12,428 bases of DNA from DASPXY01 sp038227745. GTDB taxonomy: Bacteria; Planctomycetota; Planctomycetia; Gemmatales; Gemmataceae. The notes under the pieces were generated by a model. It saw nothing but the letters and a program-made list of their open reading frames with translations. It did not search any database and was not told where the DNA came from. The DNA is taken from assembly GCA_038227745.1 (NCBI GenBank), contig JBBRPS010000252.1, positions 1 through 12,428 of the forward strand. The letters are read 5' to 3'. The position numbers and the translations under genes were made by a program. The first letter of the stretch is position 1; each line of letters begins with the position of its first letter. Below, piece by piece: positions 6,244 through 12,018 of this stretch.

Positions 6244-6657
6244 TCAACGCGGATAGCGGCCAGCCGGGATCAGCACCTCGCGGAGTTCCAGGCCCTCCGG
6301 GTGGTTGAGTGCCAGCAGGTACTCGGTCACACGCCCTTCGGGCGTGAGCGGCACGATCAGCGGGCCATCTAGCTTGAAGTGTTCAGCCCATCGATCCTGG
6401 CGAGGGTTGAACAGGCGCACCACGCGCCCCGTTTCCAAATCGATCGAGGCGATATCGCTGCCCTTGAGCTGGTTGCAGAGGAAGCAGGCCCACGCGAGAT
6501 TCTCCTCCCGCGTCTCCCCACGGTGTTTCACGGCGATAATGTGGTCCGGTTGGTGGGGGAAGAGAGCGTCCTCCTCATGGAGCAGACAGTACTCGCACCG
6601 GGAAGCCGCCCGCTGCCGGACGAAGGCTCGCAGGGGCGCGGGCACGCGCTTGCTCAT
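6244..6657 (-). CDS. HNH endonuclease, zinc-knuckle type
   Basis: A 137-residue protein with a compact HNH fold at residues 21-66: Cys21 and Cys24 (CEYC), DHI (Asp38-His39, metal and general base), Asn53 (EENL), Cys58 and Cys61 with Asn62 (CFLCNQLKG). The two CxxC pairs should hold a structural zinc, and the His/Asn residues form the beta-beta-alpha-metal active site. The C-terminal half (RQDRWAEHF, then TPEGR) is typical of stand-alone HNH proteins of this size. Such proteins nick or cut DNA, but their biological role is mostly unknown. It overlaps the preceding small gene by 4 bases (ATGA), so the two form a translationally coupled pair, and it leads directly into glxB. Confidence 0.9.
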   Translation of the reverse strand: MSKRVPAPLRAFVRQRAASRCEYCLLHEEDALFPHQPDHIIAVKHRGETREENLAWACFLCNQLKGSDIASIDLETGRVVRLFNPRQDRWAEHFKLDGPLIVPLTPEGRVTEYLLALNHPEGLELREVLIPAGRYPR

Positions 6658-6911
6658 GGCTGCAACCCGCTCGGCTGGCGCAACCGCGCCTTCACGAGCC
6701 GCATCAGCCGCTCGGCGTGAGCGAATTCGTCGAGGTCCCGCCTCTCTTCAGAAGACAGGTTCCCCTCGGCCGACTTGTCGAGCAGTTCTCGCGCCCGCTG
6801 CTGGAGCCCTTCCGACGGACGAAAGGCGAGCAACTGCTCGCGCGTCGGCGTGGAAGCGAGGAAGGTAGAAAGCTCGTCGAGGATCCGCGGCCCGCTGTGG
6901 GTTGCCGGCAT
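6654..6911 (-). CDS. Small helical protein coupled to the HNH nuclease, unknown function
   Basis: An 85-residue, predicted mostly helical, charged protein: an N-terminal helix (ILDELSTFLAS), the LLAFRPSEGLQQRARELLDK segment, then SSEERRDLDEFAHAERLMRL. From memory, small proteins with this 'LLAFRPSE...E..DE..H.E.LMRL.KA' pattern regularly precede HNH nucleases in planctomycetes and cyanobacteria. The pairing and 4-base overlap suggest a partner role (an antitoxin-like inhibitor or assembly factor), but nothing in the sequence proves that. It is the first gene of the minus-strand run, 74 bp downstream of a TATAAT -10. The ribosome site is weak (GAAGGG, about 9 nt before the ATG). Confidence 0.7.
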   Translation of the reverse strand: MPATHSGPRILDELSTFLASTPTREQLLAFRPSEGLQQRARELLDKSAEGNLSSEERRDLDEFAHAERLMRLVKARLRQPSGLQP

Positions 6912-6934
6912 GGGATGGCCCTTCGCTGAGGTTC

Positions 6935-6963
6935 TTGTTCGTGCCGACCCGGCTCAGGAACAA
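6935..6963. promoter_or_regulatory. Inverted repeat in the divergent promoter region
   Basis: TTGTTC (6935-6940) and GAACAA (6958-6963) are exact inverted 6-mers with a 17-bp spacer. The right arm lies directly beside the -35 element of the + strand promoter (6965-6970), and the whole repeat falls in the 5' leader of the minus-strand run. This is a plausible operator or leader hairpin. Six-base arms are short enough to occur by chance. Confidence 0.3.
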
Positions 6964-6964
6964 C

Positions 6965-6993
6965 TTGCGACCGGGCAGGTTTCGTATTATACA
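6965..6993 (+). promoter_or_regulatory. Sigma70-like promoter for the synthetase run
   Basis: TTGCGA (6965-6970), a 17-bp spacer, then TATACA (6988-6993); transcription would start near 7000, about 54 bp before the GTG start of the glutamine synthetase gene. Both hexamers match at four or five of six positions with ideal spacing, in a conspicuously AT-rich patch of an otherwise GC-rich window. Confidence 0.65.
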
Positions 6994-7015
6994 CAATCTC
7001 GTCGCCCCGTCCCAA
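6986..7015 (-). promoter_or_regulatory. Sigma70-like promoter for the HNH-glx run, sharing the -10 block
   Basis: On the minus strand TTGGGA (7015-7010), an 18-bp spacer, then a perfect TATAAT (6991-6986), about 75 bp before the ATG at 6911. Its -10 overlaps four bases of the + strand -10 (6988-6991), so the two promoters face away from each other through the same melted block. Confidence 0.6.
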
Positions 7016-7053
7016 CGGCCAACAGCCCCGACCCCGCCCCAGGGAGACGCACC

Positions 7054-8409
7054 GTGGACCGCACTACCCTCAAGGCCCGCCTCCAGGAGGACGGCATCGA
7101 CTACCTCCTCGTCCAGTTCGTGGACATTAACGGCTCTCCCAAGGTGAAAATGGTGCCCGCCGACGCCCTCGACGACATCGCCGACAGCGGCGCCGGCTTC
7201 GCGGGCGGGGCCGTCTGGGGCATGGGCCAGAACGCCGCCTCGCACGACATGATGGCCCGCGTCGATCCGGCCAGCTACACGCCGCTGCCCTGGAAGCCCG
7301 GCCTCGCTCGCCTCGCCAGCGACCTGCACGTCGATGGCAAGCCGCACCCCTACTGCCCGCGCGCCAACCTCAAGCGCGTCCTCGACGAGCTGCGCGCCGC
7401 CGGCCACGTCTTCAACATCGGCGTTGAGCCGGAGCACTTCCTGGTCACGCGCGACGGCGACGGCCGGCTGGTGCCGTGGGACCCGGCCGGCGTCGATACG
7501 CTGGCCAAGCCGTGCTACGACTTCAAGGGCCTGGCCGGCGCCTGCGACTACCTGCGCGACATGAACGACGCGCTGCGCAAGCTCGGCTGGGGCGTCTACC
7601 AGTCCGACCACGAGGACGCCAACGCCCAGTTCGAGATCAACTACCGCTACGCCGACGCCCTGACCACCGCCGATCGCTTCATCTTCTTCAAGATGATGGC
7701 CGGCGAGATCGCCCGCGAGCACGGCGCCATCGCCACGTTCATGCCCAAGCCGTTCGCCGACCGCACCGGCAGCGGCGCCCACATGCACTACCACCTCGCC
7801 GACGCGGAATCCGGCGCGAACCTGTTCAAGGCGACCGCCGACCCGCACGGCCTGGGCCTGTCGGAGCTGGCGTACCACTTCCTCGGCGGCGTGCTCGCCC
7901 ACGCCCGGGCGCTGTGCGCCGTGACCTCGCCGACGGTCAACTGCTACAAGCGGCTGCAGATCGGCCAGGGGCTGACCGCCTCGCGCTCCGGCTTCACCTG
8001 GACGCCGGCGTACATCACCTACGGCGACAACAACCGCACCCAGATGATCCGCACGCCCGACGCGGGGCACGTCGAGGATCGCACGGTTTCGTCGGCGTTC
8101 AATCCGTACCTCGCCTTCGCCGCGTACGCCTACGCCGGGCTGGACGGCATCCGCCGCCGCCTCGACCCGGGGCCGCCGAACACGGGAAACATGTACGAGA
8201 TGAGCCTGGAGGACATGAAGAAACGCAAGGTGCGCGTGCTGCCGCAGACGCTCCACGAGGCGCTGGACGAACTGGAGCGCGACGAGGTGATCCAGGGGGC
8301 GCTGGGGCCGATCGCCGCGGAGTTCCTTAAACTGAAGCGGGCCGAGTGGAACGACTACCACCGGCACGTGTCGGAGTGGGAGGTGGAGCGGTATCTGACG
8401 ATGCTGTAG
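7054..8409 (+). CDS. glnT: Type III glutamine synthetase family enzyme / gamma-glutamylmethylamide synthetase
   Basis: A 451-residue ATP-dependent ligase of the GlnA superfamily. The start is GTG 7054 with AGGGAG 7 nt upstream; the frame is open further upstream, but that part overlaps the promoter and the divergent gene. The N-terminal beta-grasp spans about 1-100 (QFVDINGSPKVKMVP). Catalytic motifs follow: EPEHF (125-129), HEDANAQFE (186-194, metal-binding Glu), FMPKP (229-233) with GSGAHMH (239-245), NCYKRL (296-301), NNRTQMIR (326-333) and EDR (341-343) with NPYLA (350-354). It makes a gamma-glutamyl amide from glutamate and an amine: ammonia (GlnT) or methylamine (GmaS). The divergent glxB-glxC pair and downstream soxB resemble the N-methylglutamate neighbourhood, which favours GmaS, but the family does not separate the two by eye. 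Confidence 0.9.
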   Translation: MDRTTLKARLQEDGIDYLLVQFVDINGSPKVKMVPADALDDIADSGAGFAGGAVWGMGQNAASHDMMARVDPASYTPLPWKPGLARLASDLHVDGKPHPYCPRANLKRVLDELRAAGHVFNIGVEPEHFLVTRDGDGRLVPWDPAGVDTLAKPCYDFKGLAGACDYLRDMNDALRKLGWGVYQSDHEDANAQFEINYRYADALTTADRFIFFKMMAGEIAREHGAIATFMPKPFADRTGSGAHMHYHLADAESGANLFKATADPHGLGLSELAYHFLGGVLAHARALCAVTSPTVNCYKRLQIGQGLTASRSGFTWTPAYITYGDNNRTQMIRTPDAGHVEDRTVSSAFNPYLAFAAYAYAGLDGIRRRLDPGPPNTGNMYEMSLEDMKKRKVRVLPQTLHEALDELERDEVIQGALGPIAAEFLKLKRAEWNDYHRHVSEWEVERYLTML

Positions 8410-8442
8410 AATACAGCCGGTATCGCCCCTGGAGGAACACGA

Positions 8443-8673
8443 ATGCAAGCAGTCAAAACCTACACCTCGATTGCAAACGACGGCGAGATGTGCCTGAAAG
8501 GCCTGCCCTGCAAAAAAGGGGATTACGTGGAAGTAATCATTCTCATCCCCGACCGGCCGACCGAGGAAGAGCGGCAGGAAGCCCTCAAGCGAATGAAGGA
8601 GCAGGCGGAGCGAATGCAGTTCCGGTCTGCCGGCCCCTACCCAACCCGCGATGAACTGCATGAACGCCATTGA
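8443..8673 (+). CDS. Antitoxin of a VapBC-like pair
   Basis: A 76-residue protein starting 33 bp after the synthetase stop with an excellent ribosome site (GGAGGA 6 nt before ATG). The N-terminal half (VKTYTSIANDGEMCLKGL, then CKKGDYVEVIIL) has the beta-rich 'dG.l.L.gLP..kGd.VEV' pattern of AbrB-like antitoxin DNA-binding domains. The C-terminal part (EEERQEALKRMKEQAERM) is a charged helix suited to wrapping a PIN toxin. It overlaps the PIN gene by 14-23 bases, the usual coupling. It is expected to neutralise the toxin and repress its own operon. It is visibly less GC-rich than the neighbouring metabolic genes, which suggests separate acquisition. Confidence 0.8.
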   Translation: MQAVKTYTSIANDGEMCLKGLPCKKGDYVEVIILIPDRPTEEERQEALKRMKEQAERMQFRSAGPYPTRDELHERH

Positions 8674-9076
8674 CACGAACATCTGGATTTACCGTTACGA
8701 CTCACGCGACGCCACGAAACAGCAGATCGCGGAGCAACTGGTGACGACCTTGAGCCCACAGTTCTTGCTGTGGCAAGTCGGTTGCGAGTTCATTGCGGCG
8801 AGCCGTAAGCTGGCCGCCCTCGGCTTCACTGAGGATAAAGCCTGGGCGGCCCTGGCAACCATGCAGCGCATCGCAACGCAGCTGGTTTTACCGGAAGTCC
8901 AGGTGTGGACTGACGCCCAGGATCTGCAAAAGCGGCACGCGCTTTCCTTCTGGGACGCACTGCTCGTCGCGGCCTGTATCAGGGCCGGGGTTCAGACCTT
9001 GTATACCGAGGACCTTGGCGCCCCTCGCGTCATCGATGGCCTGGCTCTCATCAATCCCTTCTCGACGGGCCCCTGA
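8651..9076 (+). CDS. PIN-domain ribonuclease toxin, VapC-like
   Basis: A 141-residue (or 138-residue) PIN-domain protein. The acidic active-site residues are in place: Asp8 (AIDTNIW), Glu46 (GCEFIAA), Asp102 (SFWDALL) and Asp121 (YTEDLG), numbering from the ATG at 8651. The ATG at 8660 gives the more typical start MNAIDTN and may be the true one; neither has a separate ribosome site, consistent with translation coupled to the overlapping antitoxin gene. PIN toxins are Mg-dependent ribonucleases that cut tRNA or rRNA when free of antitoxin. Length is normal and no key residue is missing, so it is probably functional. Confidence 0.88.
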   Translation: MNCMNAIDTNIWIYRYDSRDATKQQIAEQLVTTLSPQFLLWQVGCEFIAASRKLAALGFTEDKAWAALATMQRIATQLVLPEVQVWTDAQDLQKRHALSFWDALLVAACIRAGVQTLYTEDLGAPRVIDGLALINPFSTGP

Positions 9077-9131
9077 TGCAACCGGAAGGAAAGCCGGCTC
9101 TCGTATCAGGAACCGAGGCAAGGACAAGACA

Positions 9132-9431
9132 ATGGGATGGGCGTCGGAGTATATCGCTCGGTTGCAGCGCGGCGAAACGGTGCAGTTTCGCCCCCGAGGC
9201 GACTCCATGCGCGGCAAGATTGAGTCGGGCCAGCTTTGCACGGTGGCACCCGTTGACCTTGCCCTGTTGGAAGTGGGCGACGTCGTCCTGTGCAAGGTGA
9301 ATGGCCGGCAATACCTGCACCTGGTGAAAGCCGTTCAGGGCAACCGATTCCAGATCGGCAACAACCGAGGTCGGATCAACGGCTGGGTTTCGCGCAACGG
9401 CATTTACGGCAAGTGTGTGCGTATCGAATGA
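9132..9431 (+). CDS. Small S24/S26-like (LexA-type) peptidase-fold protein, no DNA-binding domain
   Basis: A 99-residue protein beginning 55 bp after the PIN toxin, with AAGGA 7 nt before the ATG. It shows the S24/S26 core: FRPRGDSMRGKI holds the candidate nucleophile Ser25 (GDSM motif), followed by LEVGDVVLC and YLHLVKAV with candidate general base Lys66, then IGNNRGRINGWVS, the strand typical of LexA/UmuD-like folds. Unlike LexA or phage repressors it has no helix-turn-helix, and it has no membrane anchor as in signal peptidases. It could cleave itself or a partner, or simply use the fold for binding. Placement directly behind vapBC suggests a three-gene cassette. Function is unknown. Confidence 0.75.
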   Translation: MGWASEYIARLQRGETVQFRPRGDSMRGKIESGQLCTVAPVDLALLEVGDVVLCKVNGRQYLHLVKAVQGNRFQIGNNRGRINGWVSRNGIYGKCVRIE

Positions 9432-9470
9432 GCCGGCGGCGGCCATCGTACTTCACAATGAGGAACTCGA

Positions 9471-10670
9471 ATGCCCGTCGAGCGCATGTGGCGCCGCCAC
9501 GACCTGAAGCGGACTTACGACATCGTCATCGTCGGTGCCGGCGTCCACGGCCTGGCCATCGCCTACTACCTCGCCCGCCGCGGCGTCACCAGCGTCGCCG
9601 TCCTCGACAAGGGCTATCTCGGCGGTGGCGCCAGCGGCCGCAACACCGCCATCATCCGCTCCAACTACCGCACCCCCCAGGGCGTCGCCTTCTACGACGA
9701 GAGCGTCAAACTCTACGAGACCCTGGCCCTCGAGCTCGACTACAACGTCATGTTCTCGCAGCAGGGCCACCTCACCCTCGCCCACACCGACCGCGGCGTC
9801 ACCACCCTGCGCGAGCGCGCCGAGACGAACCGCCTCCTCGCCGTCAACAGCCGCCTCCTGTCGCGCGAGGAGATCCGCGACCTCGTCCCCGGCCTCGACC
9901 TCAGCGACCACCAGCACCAGCCGATCCTCGCCGGCCTGTACCACCCGCCCGGCGGCATCATCCGCCACGACGCCGTCGTCTGGGGCTACGCCCGCGGCGC
10001 CGACCGCCTCGGCGTCGAGATCCACCCGTTCACCGAGGTCACGGCCATCCACACTGCCAACGGCCGCGTCCACGAGGTCGTCACCGAGCGCGGCACGATC
10101 GCCACGCGCACCGTCGTCAACGCCACAGCGGGGTGGTGCTCCACCATTGCGCACATGGTCGGCGTCGAGCTGCCGATCGTCACGCACCCGCTGCAGGCCC
10201 TCGTCACCGAGCGGCTCAAGCCGTGGCTGCACCACGTCATCGTCTCGGCGACGCTGCACGTCTATATCAACCAGACGGACCGCGGCGAGGTCGTCATCGG
10301 CGAGGAGATCGACCCTTACCCGAGCTACAGCATGGGTTCGACGCTGCGCTTCCTGGAGAACGCGGCGGCGCACACACTGGAGCTGTTCCCCTGCCTCTCG
10401 CGGGTGAAGGTGCTGCGGCAGTGGGGCGGGCTGTGCGACATGCCGCCGGACTTCGCGCCGATCATCGGCACGGTGCCCGACGTCGAGGGCTTCCTCCTCG
10501 ACGTGGGCTGGGGCACCTACGGCTTCAAGGCCGCCCCGGCCGCGGGCTACCGCATCGCCGAGCTGATCGCGACGGGGACGATGCCCGCGGTGATCGCGCC
10601 GTTCAGGCTGACGCGCTTCGCCGACCTGCAGCCGCTCGGCGAGAAGGCCGCCGCCGCGGTGTCGCATTAA
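9471..10670 (+). CDS. soxB: FAD-dependent oxidoreductase, sarcosine oxidase beta-subunit (SoxB) type
   Basis: A 399-residue flavoprotein. The ATG at 9471 has GAGGA 6 nt upstream; a second ATG at 9486 is possible. The Rossmann motif IVGAGVHG (20-27) binds FAD. GASGRNTAIIRSNY (53-66) closely follows the GRNTTIIRSNY signature I know from SoxB. GGIIRHDAVVWGYARGA (161-177) holds His166, where heterotetrameric sarcosine oxidases attach FMN covalently. GWGTYGFKAAPAAGY lies near residue 345. Sarcosine oxidases oxidise N-methyl amino acids, and MgdA of the N-methylglutamate pathway is in the same family. The usual partners SoxD, SoxA and SoxG are absent here, so it may work alone, on another N-alkyl or imino substrate, or with subunits elsewhere. 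The SDR gene follows after 17 bp. Confidence 0.88.
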   Translation: MPVERMWRRHDLKRTYDIVIVGAGVHGLAIAYYLARRGVTSVAVLDKGYLGGGASGRNTAIIRSNYRTPQGVAFYDESVKLYETLALELDYNVMFSQQGHLTLAHTDRGVTTLRERAETNRLLAVNSRLLSREEIRDLVPGLDLSDHQHQPILAGLYHPPGGIIRHDAVVWGYARGADRLGVEIHPFTEVTAIHTANGRVHEVVTERGTIATRTVVNATAGWCSTIAHMVGVELPIVTHPLQALVTERLKPWLHHVIVSATLHVYINQTDRGEVVIGEEIDPYPSYSMGSTLRFLENAAAHTLELFPCLSRVKVLRQWGGLCDMPPDFAPIIGTVPDVEGFLLDVGWGTYGFKAAPAAGYRIAELIATGTMPAVIAPFRLTRFADLQPLGEKAAAAVSH

Positions 10671-10687
10671 CCCCCCGGAGGAGTGCC

Positions 10688-11497
10688 GTGGATCTCGGGC
10701 TGAGGGGACAGACTGCGGTTGTCGTGGGCGGGGCACGCGGCATCGGCCGCGCCATCGTCCAGGCCTTCGCCGCGGAAGGGGCCGGCGTGGCGGTGATCGA
10801 CCGCGACCCGGAGGCGCATGCCGCCGCGCAGGAAGTCGGCCGTCGCTGGCGGGTCAGGGGCCAGGGCCTCGTCGCCGACGTGACAGACTACGCGGCCGTG
10901 GGCCAGGCGGCGGCGCGGACGGCCGAGGTGTTCGGTCGCATCGACCACGTCGTCTTCGCGGTCGGGATCGGCTCGGGCAAGTACGGCTTCCCGTTCTGGA
11001 ACCTGGAGCCGTCCGACTGGGGCCGTGTGCTGGAGGTGAACGTCGTCGGCGCCGTACACGTGGCCCACGCCTTCCGTCCGGCGCTGGTGGAGGCTCGCGC
11101 CGGCACGCTGCTGTTCCTCGCCTCGGTGGCCGGGCAGATCGGCTCACAGACCGACCCGCCCTACAGCGCCTCGAAGGCCGCCCTCATCAACTTCGCCCAG
11201 TGCGCGGCGAAGGATCTTGCGCCCCACGGGGTGCGGGTCAATTCGCTCTGCCCGGGGATGGTGCAGACGGCGCTGAACCGCTCGGTGTGGGAGGCGTGGA
11301 ACCGTCAGCAGCCCGAGGGCGCCCGGATGAGCTACGAGGAGTGGGCGGGTGAGAAGATTCGCCGGGTGGTGCCGCTGGGGCGCTGGCAGGAGCCGGAGGA
11401 CATCGCCGCGATGGCGGTGTTCCTCGCTTCGGAGCGCGCCAGGAACGTGACCGGGCAGACGGTGAACGTGGACGGCGGTTTCGTGATGCACTGGTGA
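10688..11497 (+). CDS. Short-chain dehydrogenase/reductase (SDR)
   Basis: A 269-residue classical SDR, expected to be an NAD(P)-dependent alcohol/ketone oxidoreductase. The start is GTG 10688, preceded by GGAGGAG about 4 nt away. The cofactor loop is GGARGIG (14-20), then Asp38 (VIDRD), which favours NAD over NADP, then ADVTD (63-67). Catalytic residues are Asn118 (EVNVVG), Ser146 (LASVAG), Tyr159 and Lys163 (YSASK), followed by RVNSLCPG (183-190) and the C-terminal GQTVNVDGGF. The usual NNAG after strand 4 is replaced by FAVGIG, an uncommon variant. It sits 17 bp behind soxB and 10 bp before the deacylase gene, so it is probably co-transcribed and may act on a product of the SoxB-type enzyme. 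The substrate cannot be read from sequence. Confidence 0.92.
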   Translation: MDLGLRGQTAVVVGGARGIGRAIVQAFAAEGAGVAVIDRDPEAHAAAQEVGRRWRVRGQGLVADVTDYAAVGQAAARTAEVFGRIDHVVFAVGIGSGKYGFPFWNLEPSDWGRVLEVNVVGAVHVAHAFRPALVEARAGTLLFLASVAGQIGSQTDPPYSASKAALINFAQCAAKDLAPHGVRVNSLCPGMVQTALNRSVWEAWNRQQPEGARMSYEEWAGEKIRRVVPLGRWQEPEDIAAMAVFLASERARNVTGQTVNVDGGFVMHW

Positions 11498-11507
11498 GGG
11501 ACGGGCG

Positions 11508-11972
11508 ATGGCAGGGAGCGTATTCGAGCGGCTGCACGACTGGCTGAAGGAGAGCGGCGTGGCGTTCACGGTGCTGCGGCACGAGCCGGTCTTCACCAGC
11601 GAGCAGGCCGCCGCCGTGCGCGGCACGCCGCTCGCCAGCGGCGCCAAGGCCCTCGTCGTCCGGGCGGGCGATGGCTTCGTGCTGCTGGTCCTGCCCGCCG
11701 ACCGCAAGCTCGACAGCCGCAAGGCCAGGGCCGGCCTCGGCGTGAAGAACGTGCGCTTCGCCTCACGCGAGGAGGTCGAACAGCTCACCGGCCTGCAGCC
11801 CGGCTCGATCCCGCCGTTCGGCAGCCTGTTCGGCCTGAAAACCTACTGCGACCCCGACCTCGGGGCCAGCGCCTCGATCAACTTCAACGCCGGCGACCAC
11901 GCCATCTCCGTCGGCATGGCCCACGCCGACTACCTCGCCGCCGAGAAGCCGACCCTCCTGGCGATCACCTGA
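11508..11972 (+). CDS. YbaK/ProX-type aminoacyl-tRNA deacylase
   Basis: A 154-residue stand-alone INS-superfamily editing domain. Conserved features: Lys47 in ASGAKALVVRAG (the key lysine of YbaK/ProXp proteins), LLVLPADRKLD (59-69), RFASREEVEQLTG (83-95), the GSIPPFG loop (99-105) and the closing SVGMAHADYL. These enzymes hydrolyse mischarged tRNAs such as Cys-tRNAPro or Ala-tRNAPro; which one cannot be decided here. The ribosome site GAGGG (11496-11500) overlaps the SDR stop codon, with 7 nt to the ATG, so it is translated with the upstream genes. It has no obvious metabolic tie to them. Confidence 0.88.
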   Translation: MAGSVFERLHDWLKESGVAFTVLRHEPVFTSEQAAAVRGTPLASGAKALVVRAGDGFVLLVLPADRKLDSRKARAGLGVKNVRFASREEVEQLTGLQPGSIPPFGSLFGLKTYCDPDLGASASINFNAGDHAISVGMAHADYLAAEKPTLLAIT

Positions 11973-11974
11973 CC

Positions 11975-12018
11975 CGCGCCCGCCGCGGGGCCATTTCTCT
12001 GGGGTCAGCGCGGGCGCG
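11975..12018. terminator. Possible bidirectional terminator hairpin between convergent genes
   Basis: CGCGCCCGC (11975-11983) and GCGGGCGCG (12010-12018) are exact 9-bp inverted arms around a 26-nt loop that includes the only T-rich stretch (ATTTCTCT). The arms flank the 32-bp gap between the deacylase stop and the stop of the convergent gene; the right arm lies in the last codons of the latter. The position suits a shared terminator, but the missing T-run and long loop make it uncertain. Confidence 0.35.

Noticed and set aside
6330..6346. CACGCCC-TTC-GGGCGTG hairpin inside the HNH gene
   Set aside because: A short GC stem with a UUCG-like loop within coding sequence; no T-tract and no reason to infer termination or regulation.
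6775..7053. N-terminal extension of the synthetase (93 codons)
   Set aside because: It covers the promoter region and the divergent small gene, has no family similarity, and GTG 7054 has a proper ribosome site and the expected family start.
6748..8682. 644-codon open frame on the minus strand opposite the synthetase gene
   Set aside because: It is the antisense shadow of a GC-rich gene: low-complexity Val/Arg/Gly/Ala composition, no domain motif and no ribosome site, while the + strand carries all glutamine synthetase motifs.
9290..10687. Upstream extension of the SDR frame through the soxB region, suggesting a 735-residue fusion
   Set aside because: The added part is Arg/His/Pro-rich out-of-frame translation of soxB; the SDR has its own GGAGGAG ribosome site and GTG start at 10688.
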